The position numbers and the translations under genes are program-made. Shown in pieces: positions 8,472-17,312 of a stretch of DNA of 64,000 nt. Below the pieces are notes generated by a model. That model was not told the DNA's origin, ran no database searches, and worked only from the letters and a program-made list of their open reading frames with translations. The number at the start of each line of letters is the position of its first letter. The stretch's first letter is position 1. Where the stretch lies: positions 124,001-188,000 of the forward strand of contig CASDXP010000001.1 in the NCBI GenBank assembly GCA_949285455.1, in the 5' to 3' direction. The stretch comes from an uncultured bacterium (GTDB taxonomy: Bacteria; Bacillota_I; Bacilli_A; RFN20; CAG-826).

Positions 8472-11363
8472 CTATTCCTCTACTTTCTTACATTTTATAA
8501 CATTTTTACGTCTTTTAAGATATTTTCTTAATTCTTCGATGCCGATGACGATAAATGGGAAGGTAAGCATGATGAGCCAAATGCGGTAATCGTAGATGGC
8601 ATTCGTCTCTAAGACGACCGTATTTAACATCGGAACGAATAAGACGATGATAAGTAAGGCAATTTCGGCGACGATACCAATTAAAATTGAACGATTGGAG
8701 AATAAGCCAACCTTAAAGGTTGAATCTTCTTCCGTACGACAATTGAACACCATCCCGACTTGACAGAAGACGATACTTGCTAAGATGACGCTCGTCGAAG
8801 ACATCCAATATTCGCTTCCTTGTGTGGGGAAACCAGTGAATGAACCAGTTTGGAAATAGACGTACATAAAGTAAGCGAAGACCGCTAAAGCGGAAGTGAC
8901 TAAACCTAGATAGAACGCCCGTCCATAAAGTTTTTTCGTAATCAAATGTTCATCTTTCTTACGCGGTGGCTTATCCATGATGCCAGGCATCGGTTTTTCT
9001 GAACCTAAGCCTAAAGCTGGAAGCATATCCGTCCCTAAGTCGATGATTAAAACTTCTAAGATAGTAAGCATCATCGGCACTCTTCCAATAGTGAGTAATG
9101 GAATTAAGACGGGAATCGCTTCTGGAATGTTCGAATTGAAGATGTAAGTGATGAATTTCTTAATATTAGCAAAGATTGTTCTTCCTTCTTCAATCGCAGT
9201 GACGATGGAAGCAAAATTATCATCGGTTAAAATCATGTCCGCTGCGTCTTTTGCAACGTCCGTTCCAGCGATGCCCATCGCGATACCAATGTCCGCTTTT
9301 TTAAGCGCCGGTGCGTCGTTAACGCCATCTCCTGTCACAGCGACAATTTCACCAAGTTCTTGTAGACAAGAAACGATACGATATTTTTGTTCAGGCGCCA
9401 TCCTTGCAAAGATGATTTCCCCTTTAAGTAAAGTCTTTAGTTCATCATCGTCCATGGCATTAAGTTCCGCCCCACTTACGACGTGCGGATCTTCGCCTTT
9501 AACGATGCCAATATTTCTTGCTATCGCTAAAGCGGTCAAAGAATAATCGCCCGTAATCATGATAATTTTAATGCCAGCTTTATGGCACGTCGCAATCGCA
9601 TTTTCAATACCTTCTCTTGGTGGATCTTGCATCGCTTCTAAGCCAAGGAAAGTTAGATCTTGTTCGATGAGTTCAGGCGTATAATCGGAAATAGCTAGAG
9701 GAAGTTTATCGCTACGCTTAATGTAACGAAGCGCCATTCCTAAAACTCTTAAGCCATTCCTAGCGTATTTATCATTTGCCGCCATCGCTTTCTTCTTATC
9801 TTCTTCTTCAATTTCTCTAATCTTACCATTTTCTAAAATGTATTTACATTTATCGATCAATTCTTTCGGCGAGCCTTTAGTGTAAGCGATACGCTGCGCT
9901 CCATCGACTTCACGGTCAAGTTGATGGATAGTCGTCATCATCTTTCTTACGCTATCGAAAGGTAAAGCTCTAATACGCGGAGTTAAACGAAGAATATTTG
10001 GTCCACTTACTAAACCTTTCTCCGCTACGACGCCTAAACATGCTTCCGTCGGATCACCTAGAACGATAAATCTATTCTCTTCTTTTTTATGAACAATTTT
10101 GGCATCGCTACATAACGCCCCACAAGTTAGTAAGGCCTTTAAATCTTTATTATTTAAAGCGGTAATAGGTTCTTTTCTTTCATTTAAAATTTCACCTTTT
10201 AAAGAATAACCACTACCAGTAACGCTAAGTTCGCCCGTCGGTAAATATAAATATTTAACTGTCATTTCATTTTTCGTTAAAGTACCAGTTTTATCTGAAC
10301 ATATAACCGTAGTGGAACCAAGCGTTTCAGCTTTAGATAAAGATTTCACTAATGCCCCTTCTTTAGCAAGTCTTTGCACAGCTTTCGCTAAAGATAAAGA
10401 AACTGTGGGCAGTAACCCTTCCGGAATGAAAGCGACGATCATTCCTAAGGCGACGACAAATTGTTGTAAATACATGCTCGGTTTATCAAAACCTTCGACG
10501 ACACCATAGGTGATAACTGAAAAGATAAAGACAATTAAACCGATACTTAAAGCAATTAAAGCAATTGTTTTCGTCATCTTTTCTACTTCGTTTTCTAAAG
10601 GCGATTTAGATTCACCGATTTCTTGCGTTAAAGAAGCAATCTTACCAAATTCCGTGTCCATCGCCGTTGCGATGACGACGCATCTTGCCGTGCCGGTAGA
10701 AACTGAAGTTCCAGCGAAGACGATATTTTTCGCACGAATGGAAGTTTCCGGTAATTCTTTATGTGGTTCGCTCGTCTTTCTTGAAGGCGTCGCTTCTCCA
10801 TCTAACGCACTTTGATTACACGTTAAATCGTTGCAGTTCAAAATGCGCGCATCCGCGCTTATTCTATCCCCTTCAGAAAGGATGATGATATCACCGACGA
10901 CTAAATCTTTCGCTTCGATTTGCTGTTCTTGGCCGTCTCTAATGACACGGGCGTAACTTGGAAGCATCTTCGAAAGTGCTTCGGTCGATTTCATCGCTTT
11001 ATGTTGTTGAAAAAATGAAAATAGACCGTTGATGATATTAACTAAAAATATCGCGATAGCGAGATAAAGCATCCCTGGATCTTTTAAAGGTCCGATCGAA
11101 GATTCACTTTCTTCAGCGATGAAGCAAGCGACGATAGAAATCGTCCCAGCAATCCAAAGGAGGATCGCTAACATGGAGGTGAAGTTTTTAAAAAAGACTT
11201 TAAAAACATTTTCTTTTTTCTTCTTAGCGATAATATTAGGCCCATTTTTTAATAATCTTTCTTCCGCTTCTTTCGCGCTGAGCCCATGTGCGGAAGTATT
11301 AAATTCATCGTAGATTTGTCTCGATGTCGCTTTATATATTTTATTTAACCGTTCTTGTTCCAT
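8472..11363 (-). CDS. P-type cation ATPase resembling Na,K-ATPase alpha subunits
   Basis: The 963-residue pump has an N-terminal cation-ATPase domain, ten likely helices, the phosphorylation site ICSDKTGTLTKNEMTV near residue 350 and the hinge TGDGVNDAPALKKADIG. Helix 4 reads IPEGLL rather than the PEGLP of SERCA pumps, helix 5 has SNIPEAIPVLI, and helix 6 has IDLGTDMLPALGL. These match patterns known from Na,K- and H,K-ATPases (type IIC). Substrate is inferred as Na+ and/or K+; a Ca2+ pump cannot be excluded. It is first in an operon with two RCK proteins. Confidence 0.88.
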   Translation of the reverse strand: MEQERLNKIYKATSRQIYDEFNTSAHGLSAKEAEERLLKNGPNIIAKKKKENVFKVFFKNFTSMLAILLWIAGTISIVACFIAEESESSIGPLKDPGMLYLAIAIFLVNIINGLFSFFQQHKAMKSTEALSKMLPSYARVIRDGQEQQIEAKDLVVGDIIILSEGDRISADARILNCNDLTCNQSALDGEATPSRKTSEPHKELPETSIRAKNIVFAGTSVSTGTARCVVIATAMDTEFGKIASLTQEIGESKSPLENEVEKMTKTIALIALSIGLIVFIFSVITYGVVEGFDKPSMYLQQFVVALGMIVAFIPEGLLPTVSLSLAKAVQRLAKEGALVKSLSKAETLGSTTVICSDKTGTLTKNEMTVKYLYLPTGELSVTGSGYSLKGEILNERKEPITALNNKDLKALLTCGALCSDAKIVHKKEENRFIVLGDPTEACLGVVAEKGLVSGPNILRLTPRIRALPFDSVRKMMTTIHQLDREVDGAQRIAYTKGSPKELIDKCKYILENGKIREIEEEDKKKAMAANDKYARNGLRVLGMALRYIKRSDKLPLAISDYTPELIEQDLTFLGLEAMQDPPREGIENAIATCHKAGIKIIMITGDYSLTALAIARNIGIVKGEDPHVVSGAELNAMDDDELKTLLKGEIIFARMAPEQKYRIVSCLQELGEIVAVTGDGVNDAPALKKADIGIAMGIAGTDVAKDAADMILTDDNFASIVTAIEEGRTIFANIKKFITYIFNSNIPEAIPVLIPLLTIGRVPMMLTILEVLIIDLGTDMLPALGLGSEKPMPGIMDKPPRKKDEHLITKKLYGRAFYLGLVTSALAVFAYFMYVYFQTGSFTGFPTQGSEYWMSSTSVILASIVFCQVGMVFNCRTEEDSTFKVGLFSNRSILIGIVAEIALLIIVLFVPMLNTVVLETNAIYDYRIWLIMLTFPFIVIGIEELRKYLKRRKNVIKCKKVEE

Positions 11364-11483
11364 ACCTTGTAATCCTAATGAAATACAAGCAATATGATAT
11401 AAAAATTTATTTAAAAAATAAACAAGGAGTTACGAAAATATTTCATTAATTGAAAGATGAGGTGAATGAAGGCCATAAAAAGA

Positions 11484-12764
11484 CTACATCCACTTATCAT
11501 CTAACAAGAAGTCTTCTAAGCTCGTATGATAATAACCTCTTTCATCAAAATAAGCTAAAAGACATTCCTTTTCGACGATGATTTTTTTGAATGCATCTTT
11601 TAAAAGATCGAAAGCTTTCGTTTCCTCAAGGTATTTTTTTTCATCGCTTAACGTATGGACAGATTGGATGTAATATTTCGTATTATTTTTCGTCGCGACG
11701 AAATCAATTTCTAATTGTTTCTTATAATTTTTTTCTTCGACCTTATAATTGTAATTATAATTGCCGACGTCAACTTTAAAACCTAAGACTCGCAAATGGT
11801 TGAAGATGACATTTTCCATCAAGTGATTTTCTTCCACTTGACGAAAATTGATCGAAGCATTTCTTAAACCCGTATCGACAAAATAATATTTGAGCGGAGA
11901 GCCGATATATTTTCGACCCTTAACGTCGTATCTTTGGGCGTCTTTAACGATGAAAGCATCGCTAAAATAAGTAAGATATTTATTTATCGTCGATGGGGCA
12001 ACGTTACGTTTTAAGTTAGTTTTAAAAGTGTTCGCTAATTTAGTGACGCTAATTAAAGAGGAGGTCGAAGAAGATAGAAAGGCTAATAAAGAATCTAAAA
12101 CATCTTTATTTTCTTCGATACGATGTCTTTCGATAATATCTTTTAGGTACACATTTTTTAATAAATCGTGTAAGTAATCATCTTTTTCTTGCTCACTTTT
12201 CATCTCTAAAATCAAAGGCATGCCACCATAAATTAAATAATTCTTCAAAGCATCTTTTTTATCTTCGACGTTCGTAAAATATTCCTTATAAGTTAGAGGA
12301 TAGACTCTAATTTCATCAATTCTTCCGCGGAAGATAGAAAGAATATCGCTCGATAGCATCATCGAATTCGAACCAGTGACGTAGATATCTAGTGCATCGT
12401 AACTATTTAACTCATTTAATAATTCGTAAATGTAGATGAGATCATCTACCCCTTCTACCATCGCTTTTTCTAAATATTGAATTTCATCGATGAAAAGATA
12501 ATATTTTTCATGAGCGTAAACCATGCGCGTCTTCACGTAATCTAAAAGATGATAAGGATTACGATATTTAAAATCGCTCATCTTATCTAATTGAATTTTG
12601 ATGATGTTTTCTTCTTTGACGCCAATGGAAAGTAGATAATTATAAAACAAAGAGAATAGCAAAGTAGATTTACCAACGCGACGAATGCCGGTGATGACTT
12701 TAACTAAACTACTATCTTTTTTAGCGATCAATTGGTGTAAATATAAATCTCTTGCAAACATCAT
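11484..12764 (-). CDS. AAA ATPase with C-terminal DUF4143
   Basis: The 426-residue protein has a P-loop GIRRVGKSTLL near residue 28, a Walker B FIDEIQYLEKA near residue 95, a sensor TGSNSMMLSS, and a C-terminal DUF4143 region with an LEIDFVATKN segment recalling a PD-(D/E)XK fold. This family is common in gut bacteria and its role is not established; toxin- or nuclease-like roles have been suggested. The start is taken at the third of several close ATGs, 6 bases after AGGAG. Its promoter and leader lie within a duplicated 42-bp unit. Confidence 0.9.
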   Translation of the reverse strand: MMFARDLYLHQLIAKKDSSLVKVITGIRRVGKSTLLFSLFYNYLLSIGVKEENIIKIQLDKMSDFKYRNPYHLLDYVKTRMVYAHEKYYLFIDEIQYLEKAMVEGVDDLIYIYELLNELNSYDALDIYVTGSNSMMLSSDILSIFRGRIDEIRVYPLTYKEYFTNVEDKKDALKNYLIYGGMPLILEMKSEQEKDDYLHDLLKNVYLKDIIERHRIEENKDVLDSLLAFLSSSTSSLISVTKLANTFKTNLKRNVAPSTINKYLTYFSDAFIVKDAQRYDVKGRKYIGSPLKYYFVDTGLRNASINFRQVEENHLMENVIFNHLRVLGFKVDVGNYNYNYKVEEKNYKKQLEIDFVATKNNTKYYIQSVHTLSDEKKYLEETKAFDLLKDAFKKIIVEKECLLAYFDERGYYHTSLEDFLLDDKWM

Positions 12765-12804
12765 TTTCATCTCCTATTTTTTCGGATATACGAAATTTTA
12801 TAAC
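12763..12804 (-). repeat. Promoter-leader repeat, gene-proximal copy
   Basis: This 42-bp unit contains the start codon region, the AGGAG site and, on the reverse strand, GTTATAAAAT followed by the near-palindrome TTTCGTATATCCGAAA. The palindrome overlaps where transcription should start, as an operator would. It recurs 74 bases upstream. Confidence 0.7.
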
Positions 12805-12836
12805 ATAATTATACACAAAAATAGGCAAAATTAACA

Positions 12837-12878
12837 ATTTTCATCTCACAATTTTTCGGATATACGAAATTTTATAAC
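12837..12878 (-). repeat. Promoter-leader repeat, distal copy
   Basis: This unit matches the proximal copy except at about four positions. The ribosome binding site has decayed (TGTGAG) but the ATGAAAAT relic of the start remains. The last 27 bases, including the palindrome, are identical. Between the copies the reverse strand carries TGTGTATAAT. Confidence 0.7.
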
Positions 12879-12883
12879 TTGGC

Positions 12884-14593
12884 TTACTTCAATTTATTGA
12901 GAGTTAAAACGAAACTTCTGGCTAATAATTTATCTTCTTTATAGTTATGGCTAAGAAGAATTTCTTCATCATCTATTTGGTAAGCAGAAACATCTTTGCT
13001 CATATTGATGATAAGTTTAATTTCTTTTTCTTCATCAAATCTTTTTAAGATGAATAAGTTCTTATCGCAATCTACACTAATACCTAAGTTATTAATATTT
13101 TGTTCTTCATGAATTTTTGCTAAGGCTTTGATCATCTTTAAAATATCGAAGTTCCACTGACTTTCATCCCAATCGAAGCACTTACGGTTATTTGGATCCG
13201 CTAAGCCAGTTAGACCAATCTCATCACCGTAATATAAACAAGGCACACCAATGTAAGTATAAAGTAAGGCATAACCGATAAATAACTTATCAATATCTTC
13301 CTTACATTCGCTATAAAAACGCGGGATATCGTGCGAAGAAAGTAAGTTCAATAAATTGTAATTCACCGGCGTTTTATAGCGAAAATAGTTGCTCACTAAG
13401 CGATTTTTAAACTTTTCTGCATCAATTTTTTCATGCGCAACATAATCTAAAACATCGCGCGTAAAAGCGTAATTCATGATGCTATCAAATTCGAATCCAT
13501 CATTTAAAAATGCATGCGCGTCATGCCAATTTTCACCAAGTAAAACGATATCATCTTTAATTTTTCTTAATTCATTTTTTAATCTAATCCAAAAAGAATG
13601 AGGAATCTCATCGCTTACATCCAAACGATATCCATCGATGTTGAAATTAATGACGTAATGTTTTGCGGCTTCGATAATATAATCTTGCACTTCTACATTA
13701 TTGAGATTAAGTCTGGGTAAGAACTTACCGATACCAAACGCTTCGTAATTACCTTTCTTCATATCGACTTTATCGCCTTCGATATAAAACCAATCGTAAT
13801 ATTTAGAATTTCTTCCATATTTCTTTACATCTTCAAAAGCGAAGAAATGCCTAGATACGTGGTTGTAGACACCATCGAGTAAGATGATCATTTTTCTTCG
13901 ATGCAGTTCTTCCACTAAAGTTTTTAAATCTTCATCGCTTCCAAAATCATGCGCAACTTGAAAATAATCGACCGTATCATATTTATGGTTCGTTTCAGCT
14001 TCAGAAATAGGCGTAAGATATAACGCATTGATATTTAAAGACTCGATGTAATCAAGTTTATTAATGACGCCTTTTAATGTTCCACCAGCGATGGAAGAAG
14101 AAGTAATTTTATCGCCCCACTTTATATTGATACGTGGATTGAAATTATCTTCTTTATTAAATCTATCGACAAAGATTTGATAAAAGCGTCTATTGGCTAA
14201 GACTGGACTAACTTTAATTAAATCATTCTTATTAATATAAGAAACTTGGAAAAAATTAAATTGCCCTTCGCTTATATCGTAACTATCGCTTACTCCAAAT
14301 TCACTAAAATATTTAACGCTTCCATCTTCTAAAGTAAATTTGAAGACGTAAGCTAATCTTTTATCGCTTAGCCTCAATCTTGTAACGTAATAATCTTTAC
14401 TATCGTCACTTGCCACTTTCTTCATCGTTAAAAATTTGACGAATTTATGAAACTTATATTTTTCGTTGTACATAAGTTCCACCTTCAAGATATCATCATC
14501 TTTTTTCGTAATTAGCCTTATCTCCACTTCATTTAAAGATAAAGCAAAAGAATAAATTGAATCACTATTATGTCTTAAACTTGAATTTTCCAT
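12884..14593 (-). CDS. GH13 neopullulanase/cyclomaltodextrinase-like enzyme (copy 2)
   Basis: The 569-residue protein has an N-terminal beta domain (1-125) and a GH13 barrel. LLDGVYNHV is near residues 238-246, GYRLDVSDE carries the nucleophile Asp near 325, LLGENWH the acid Glu near 354, and SSHDIPR the third Asp near 422. There is no signal peptide, so it acts in the cytosol on imported maltodextrins. It closes the operon GH13-malE-malF-malG-malK-GH13 and is a full-length paralogue of the first gene. The product range (maltose, glucose or panose) cannot be read from sequence. Confidence 0.93.
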   Translation of the reverse strand: MENSSLRHNSDSIYSFALSLNEVEIRLITKKDDDILKVELMYNEKYKFHKFVKFLTMKKVASDDSKDYYVTRLRLSDKRLAYVFKFTLEDGSVKYFSEFGVSDSYDISEGQFNFFQVSYINKNDLIKVSPVLANRRFYQIFVDRFNKEDNFNPRINIKWGDKITSSSIAGGTLKGVINKLDYIESLNINALYLTPISEAETNHKYDTVDYFQVAHDFGSDEDLKTLVEELHRRKMIILLDGVYNHVSRHFFAFEDVKKYGRNSKYYDWFYIEGDKVDMKKGNYEAFGIGKFLPRLNLNNVEVQDYIIEAAKHYVINFNIDGYRLDVSDEIPHSFWIRLKNELRKIKDDIVLLGENWHDAHAFLNDGFEFDSIMNYAFTRDVLDYVAHEKIDAEKFKNRLVSNYFRYKTPVNYNLLNLLSSHDIPRFYSECKEDIDKLFIGYALLYTYIGVPCLYYGDEIGLTGLADPNNRKCFDWDESQWNFDILKMIKALAKIHEEQNINNLGISVDCDKNLFILKRFDEEKEIKLIINMSKDVSAYQIDDEEILLSHNYKEDKLLARSFVLTLNKLK

Positions 14594-14690
14594 GCTTCAA
14601 TTTTATAAAATTTATCTTTTAAAATAAATAGAAATTCATGATGAAAATAATAGAACCTTTTTTCTTTAGAAAAATTTAGAAAATTAATAA

Positions 14691-16433
14691 TTATTTATTC
14701 TTTTCTTTCTTAATTTTCTTCACTTTCGTATATAGAAGCATGCCGTTGAAGAAATCATCATTACGATCAATTCTTAACGTTAAATATTCATTCTTTTGAT
14801 CACGGCTCACTAAGAGCATCTTCGCATTTAAATCATAAAGTTTTTCGACGAGCAAATATTTATGTGCTTTGACGAAAGTTTTATCTTCGTGCACGACGTA
14901 AAATTCTTGACCTATTTTTTTCGCTTCGACATCGATGATAGGCTTATTTATTTCATCGTTCACCATGATGACATTTTCGTCTTTATCGCACACGCTTAAT
15001 GCCGTTAAAGAAGCGTAAAGTTTTACTTTTTCCCCTACTTTAAAATGCTTATCTTTTTCGCACATGAACGTAATACGTATTTGATCTTTTTTCATCCTGG
15101 CAAAATAGACGTTAGATTTAGAACGGACGTCCTTAGCTCTAATTTCTACTTCCACTTCAAAATCATCCTCATTTTCGCGTTCAAGTTTAAAAGCCGCTGA
15201 TGGCACTCTAACCTTACCTTCTTCACTAGTGAATTCGTCCGTTAATGACTTATTTAAGAAATCTTTGATGACATATTTCTTATCGATATGTAAATCATTT
15301 TCTTCCAATTTCAAAGAAACAGGAATGTAGTTATAATCATTAATTTTTAAGATGGAAACTTCTTCTTCGTTAAATAGATGGATTTTATCTTTATTTACTT
15401 TAAGATAAATTGGACCTTTCAAATCATCACCCATATCCATCTTTAAAGAAACGATCGTATTTTCTTCTCTTCCTGGTAAAGATAAATACAATAAAGTTTC
15501 ATTGCCAAGTTTTTCAATTAAATCGATCTTTTCGACATAGAAATCGTAATCTTCCTCACTAGCGATATCAAAATCGGATGGTCTAATACCTAAGATGAGA
15601 TTTTGTTCATCGTAACCTTCCATCATCTTATTTTTTGTTTTCTCAGATAAAGTTAAGGAAGTATTTTCATCTAAAATTAACTTATCACCTTTTAAGGTGA
15701 CTTTAAAAATATTCATCTGAGGCGAACCTAAGAAAGTCGCGACGAAAACATTGACTGGGTGTTCATATAAATTCACCGGTGTATCAATTTGTTGGACGAA
15801 GCCATCTTTCATGACGACGATTCTATCACCCATCGTCATCGCTTCAGTTTGATCGTGCGTAACATAGATGAACGTGCCCGCTACTTGCTTATGCAATTTA
15901 GAAATTTCACTACGCATTTGGACGCGAAGTTTTGCATCTAAATTTGATAAAGGTTCATCGAACAAGAAAGCTTTTGGATTTCTAATGAGGCAACGACCTA
16001 ACGCTACTCTTTGTCTTTGTCCACCGCTTAATTCTTTCGGCTTCCTTTCCAATAATTCTTCGATATTTAATAACTTTGCGACGCTATTAACTTTTTCTTT
16101 GATAACTTCTTTCTTTTCGTGATGACATTTTAAAGAATAACCTAAATTATCGAAGACGGACATGTGAGGATATAGAGCATAGTTTTGGAAAACCATCGCA
16201 ATATCGCGGTCACGTGGTTCGATATTATTCACTAATTTATCGCCGATATAAATTTTTCCTGAGGTAATTTCTTCTAGACCAGCAATCATTCTTAAAGTCG
16301 TCGATTTACCGCATCCAGAAGGTCCGACGAAGATGATAAATTCTCCATCTTCAATTTCTAAATTGAAATCGGAAACTGCACGCACATTTCCTTTATAAAC
16401 TTTTGAGACGTCCACTAATGTAACTTTTGCCAT
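14691..16433 (-). CDS. malK: Sugar ABC transporter ATPase, MalK/MsmX type with long C-terminus
   Basis: The ATPase that drives maltodextrin import has Walker A GPSGCGKSTT near residue 38, the signature LSGGQRQRVALGR, Walker B AFLFDEPLSNLD and the switch His in YVTHDQTEA. TOBE-like segments extend to about residue 370. The protein has 580 residues against about 370 for the family. The extra 210 residues are charged, beta-rich and soluble, and read like further OB/TOBE-type modules. It lies 6 bases after malG. The extension might serve regulation or other substrates, which is not known. Confidence 0.93.
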   Translation of the reverse strand: MAKVTLVDVSKVYKGNVRAVSDFNLEIEDGEFIIFVGPSGCGKSTTLRMIAGLEEITSGKIYIGDKLVNNIEPRDRDIAMVFQNYALYPHMSVFDNLGYSLKCHHEKKEVIKEKVNSVAKLLNIEELLERKPKELSGGQRQRVALGRCLIRNPKAFLFDEPLSNLDAKLRVQMRSEISKLHKQVAGTFIYVTHDQTEAMTMGDRIVVMKDGFVQQIDTPVNLYEHPVNVFVATFLGSPQMNIFKVTLKGDKLILDENTSLTLSEKTKNKMMEGYDEQNLILGIRPSDFDIASEEDYDFYVEKIDLIEKLGNETLLYLSLPGREENTIVSLKMDMGDDLKGPIYLKVNKDKIHLFNEEEVSILKINDYNYIPVSLKLEENDLHIDKKYVIKDFLNKSLTDEFTSEEGKVRVPSAAFKLERENEDDFEVEVEIRAKDVRSKSNVYFARMKKDQIRITFMCEKDKHFKVGEKVKLYASLTALSVCDKDENVIMVNDEINKPIIDVEAKKIGQEFYVVHEDKTFVKAHKYLLVEKLYDLNAKMLLVSRDQKNEYLTLRIDRNDDFFNGMLLYTKVKKIKKEKNK

Positions 16434-16439
16434 AACAAA

Positions 16440-17312
16440 TTATCCTTTCACAGCACCGCTAGTCATACCATTGACCATGTACTTAACTAAGAAGAAATAT
16501 AAGACGACGATTGGAACAGCGATGAAGACGCTACCGGCGGCAAATCTAGCAAATTCGTTTTGCCCTAATTGCATCAAACCAACTGCCACTGTCCAATTGC
16601 TCTTATCGATTAATAATAATTTAGGAAGAATGAAATCTGACCAAGGCCAAGTAAAGCTTGTCAAAGCCGTATAAACAATAATTGGCTTTGCTAAAGGTAA
16701 AGTAATAGTCGCAAATATTCTTGCATTCGTCGCTCCATCAATTTTGGCGGCTTCATAAATCGATTGAGGAATCGTATCGAAGAAGCCTTTTTGCACGAGA
16801 TAGCCTAAAGGCGCGGTACAAGAATAGATGAGAATTAATCCCCAAATATTATTCACGATATTAAATTGTGTCATCAAAATGTAGATGACTGTCATCCCCA
16901 TGAAGCTTGGAAACATCGAAAGCACTAAAGTGGATTTCATCAAACCTTTTCTAGCTTTGAATTGGAAATAAGAAATGACGTAAGCTGTACCAATAATTAA
17001 AAGTGTCGAGAAAATACAATTGAAGATAGCGATCACTAATGTATTCAAGAGCCACTGCGGATAATTATGATTAGCCGTATCAGTAAATAATTTGATGAAA
17101 GCATCGAAAGAATAAGCTTCAGGGAAGAACCCAGGCGTATCATAAAGCGAACCAGTCGCTGAAAAAGAAGATAATATGAGCCATAAGCAAGGGAAGAGAA
17201 AAATCGCGCATACGACAATTAAAACGCAATAAATTGCAATTGCTCCTAGAACTTTTTTTACTTTATGATTCATCGCCTTATTGTTCGGACGAGTTAAACT
17301 CAACGTTTTCAT
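16440..17312 (-). CDS. malG: Maltodextrin ABC transporter permease MalG
   Basis: The 290-residue permease has six membrane helices and the EAA loop EAAKIDGATNARIFATITLP near residues 188-207 that docks on the ATPase. It ends in MVNGMTSGAVKG, the usual MalG tail. It overlaps malF by 4 bases, and a GGAGG site inside the end of malF serves its ATG. Confidence 0.95.
   Translation of the reverse strand: MKTLSLTRPNNKAMNHKVKKVLGAIAIYCVLIVVCAIFLFPCLWLILSSFSATGSLYDTPGFFPEAYSFDAFIKLFTDTANHNYPQWLLNTLVIAIFNCIFSTLLIIGTAYVISYFQFKARKGLMKSTLVLSMFPSFMGMTVIYILMTQFNIVNNIWGLILIYSCTAPLGYLVQKGFFDTIPQSIYEAAKIDGATNARIFATITLPLAKPIIVYTALTSFTWPWSDFILPKLLLIDKSNWTVAVGLMQLGQNEFARFAAGSVFIAVPIVVLYFFLVKYMVNGMTSGAVKG

Noticed and set aside
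9148-9546. Forward-strand frames within the P-type ATPase gene
   Set aside because: They are shadows of the real gene: no start signals, low-complexity composition and no known domains.
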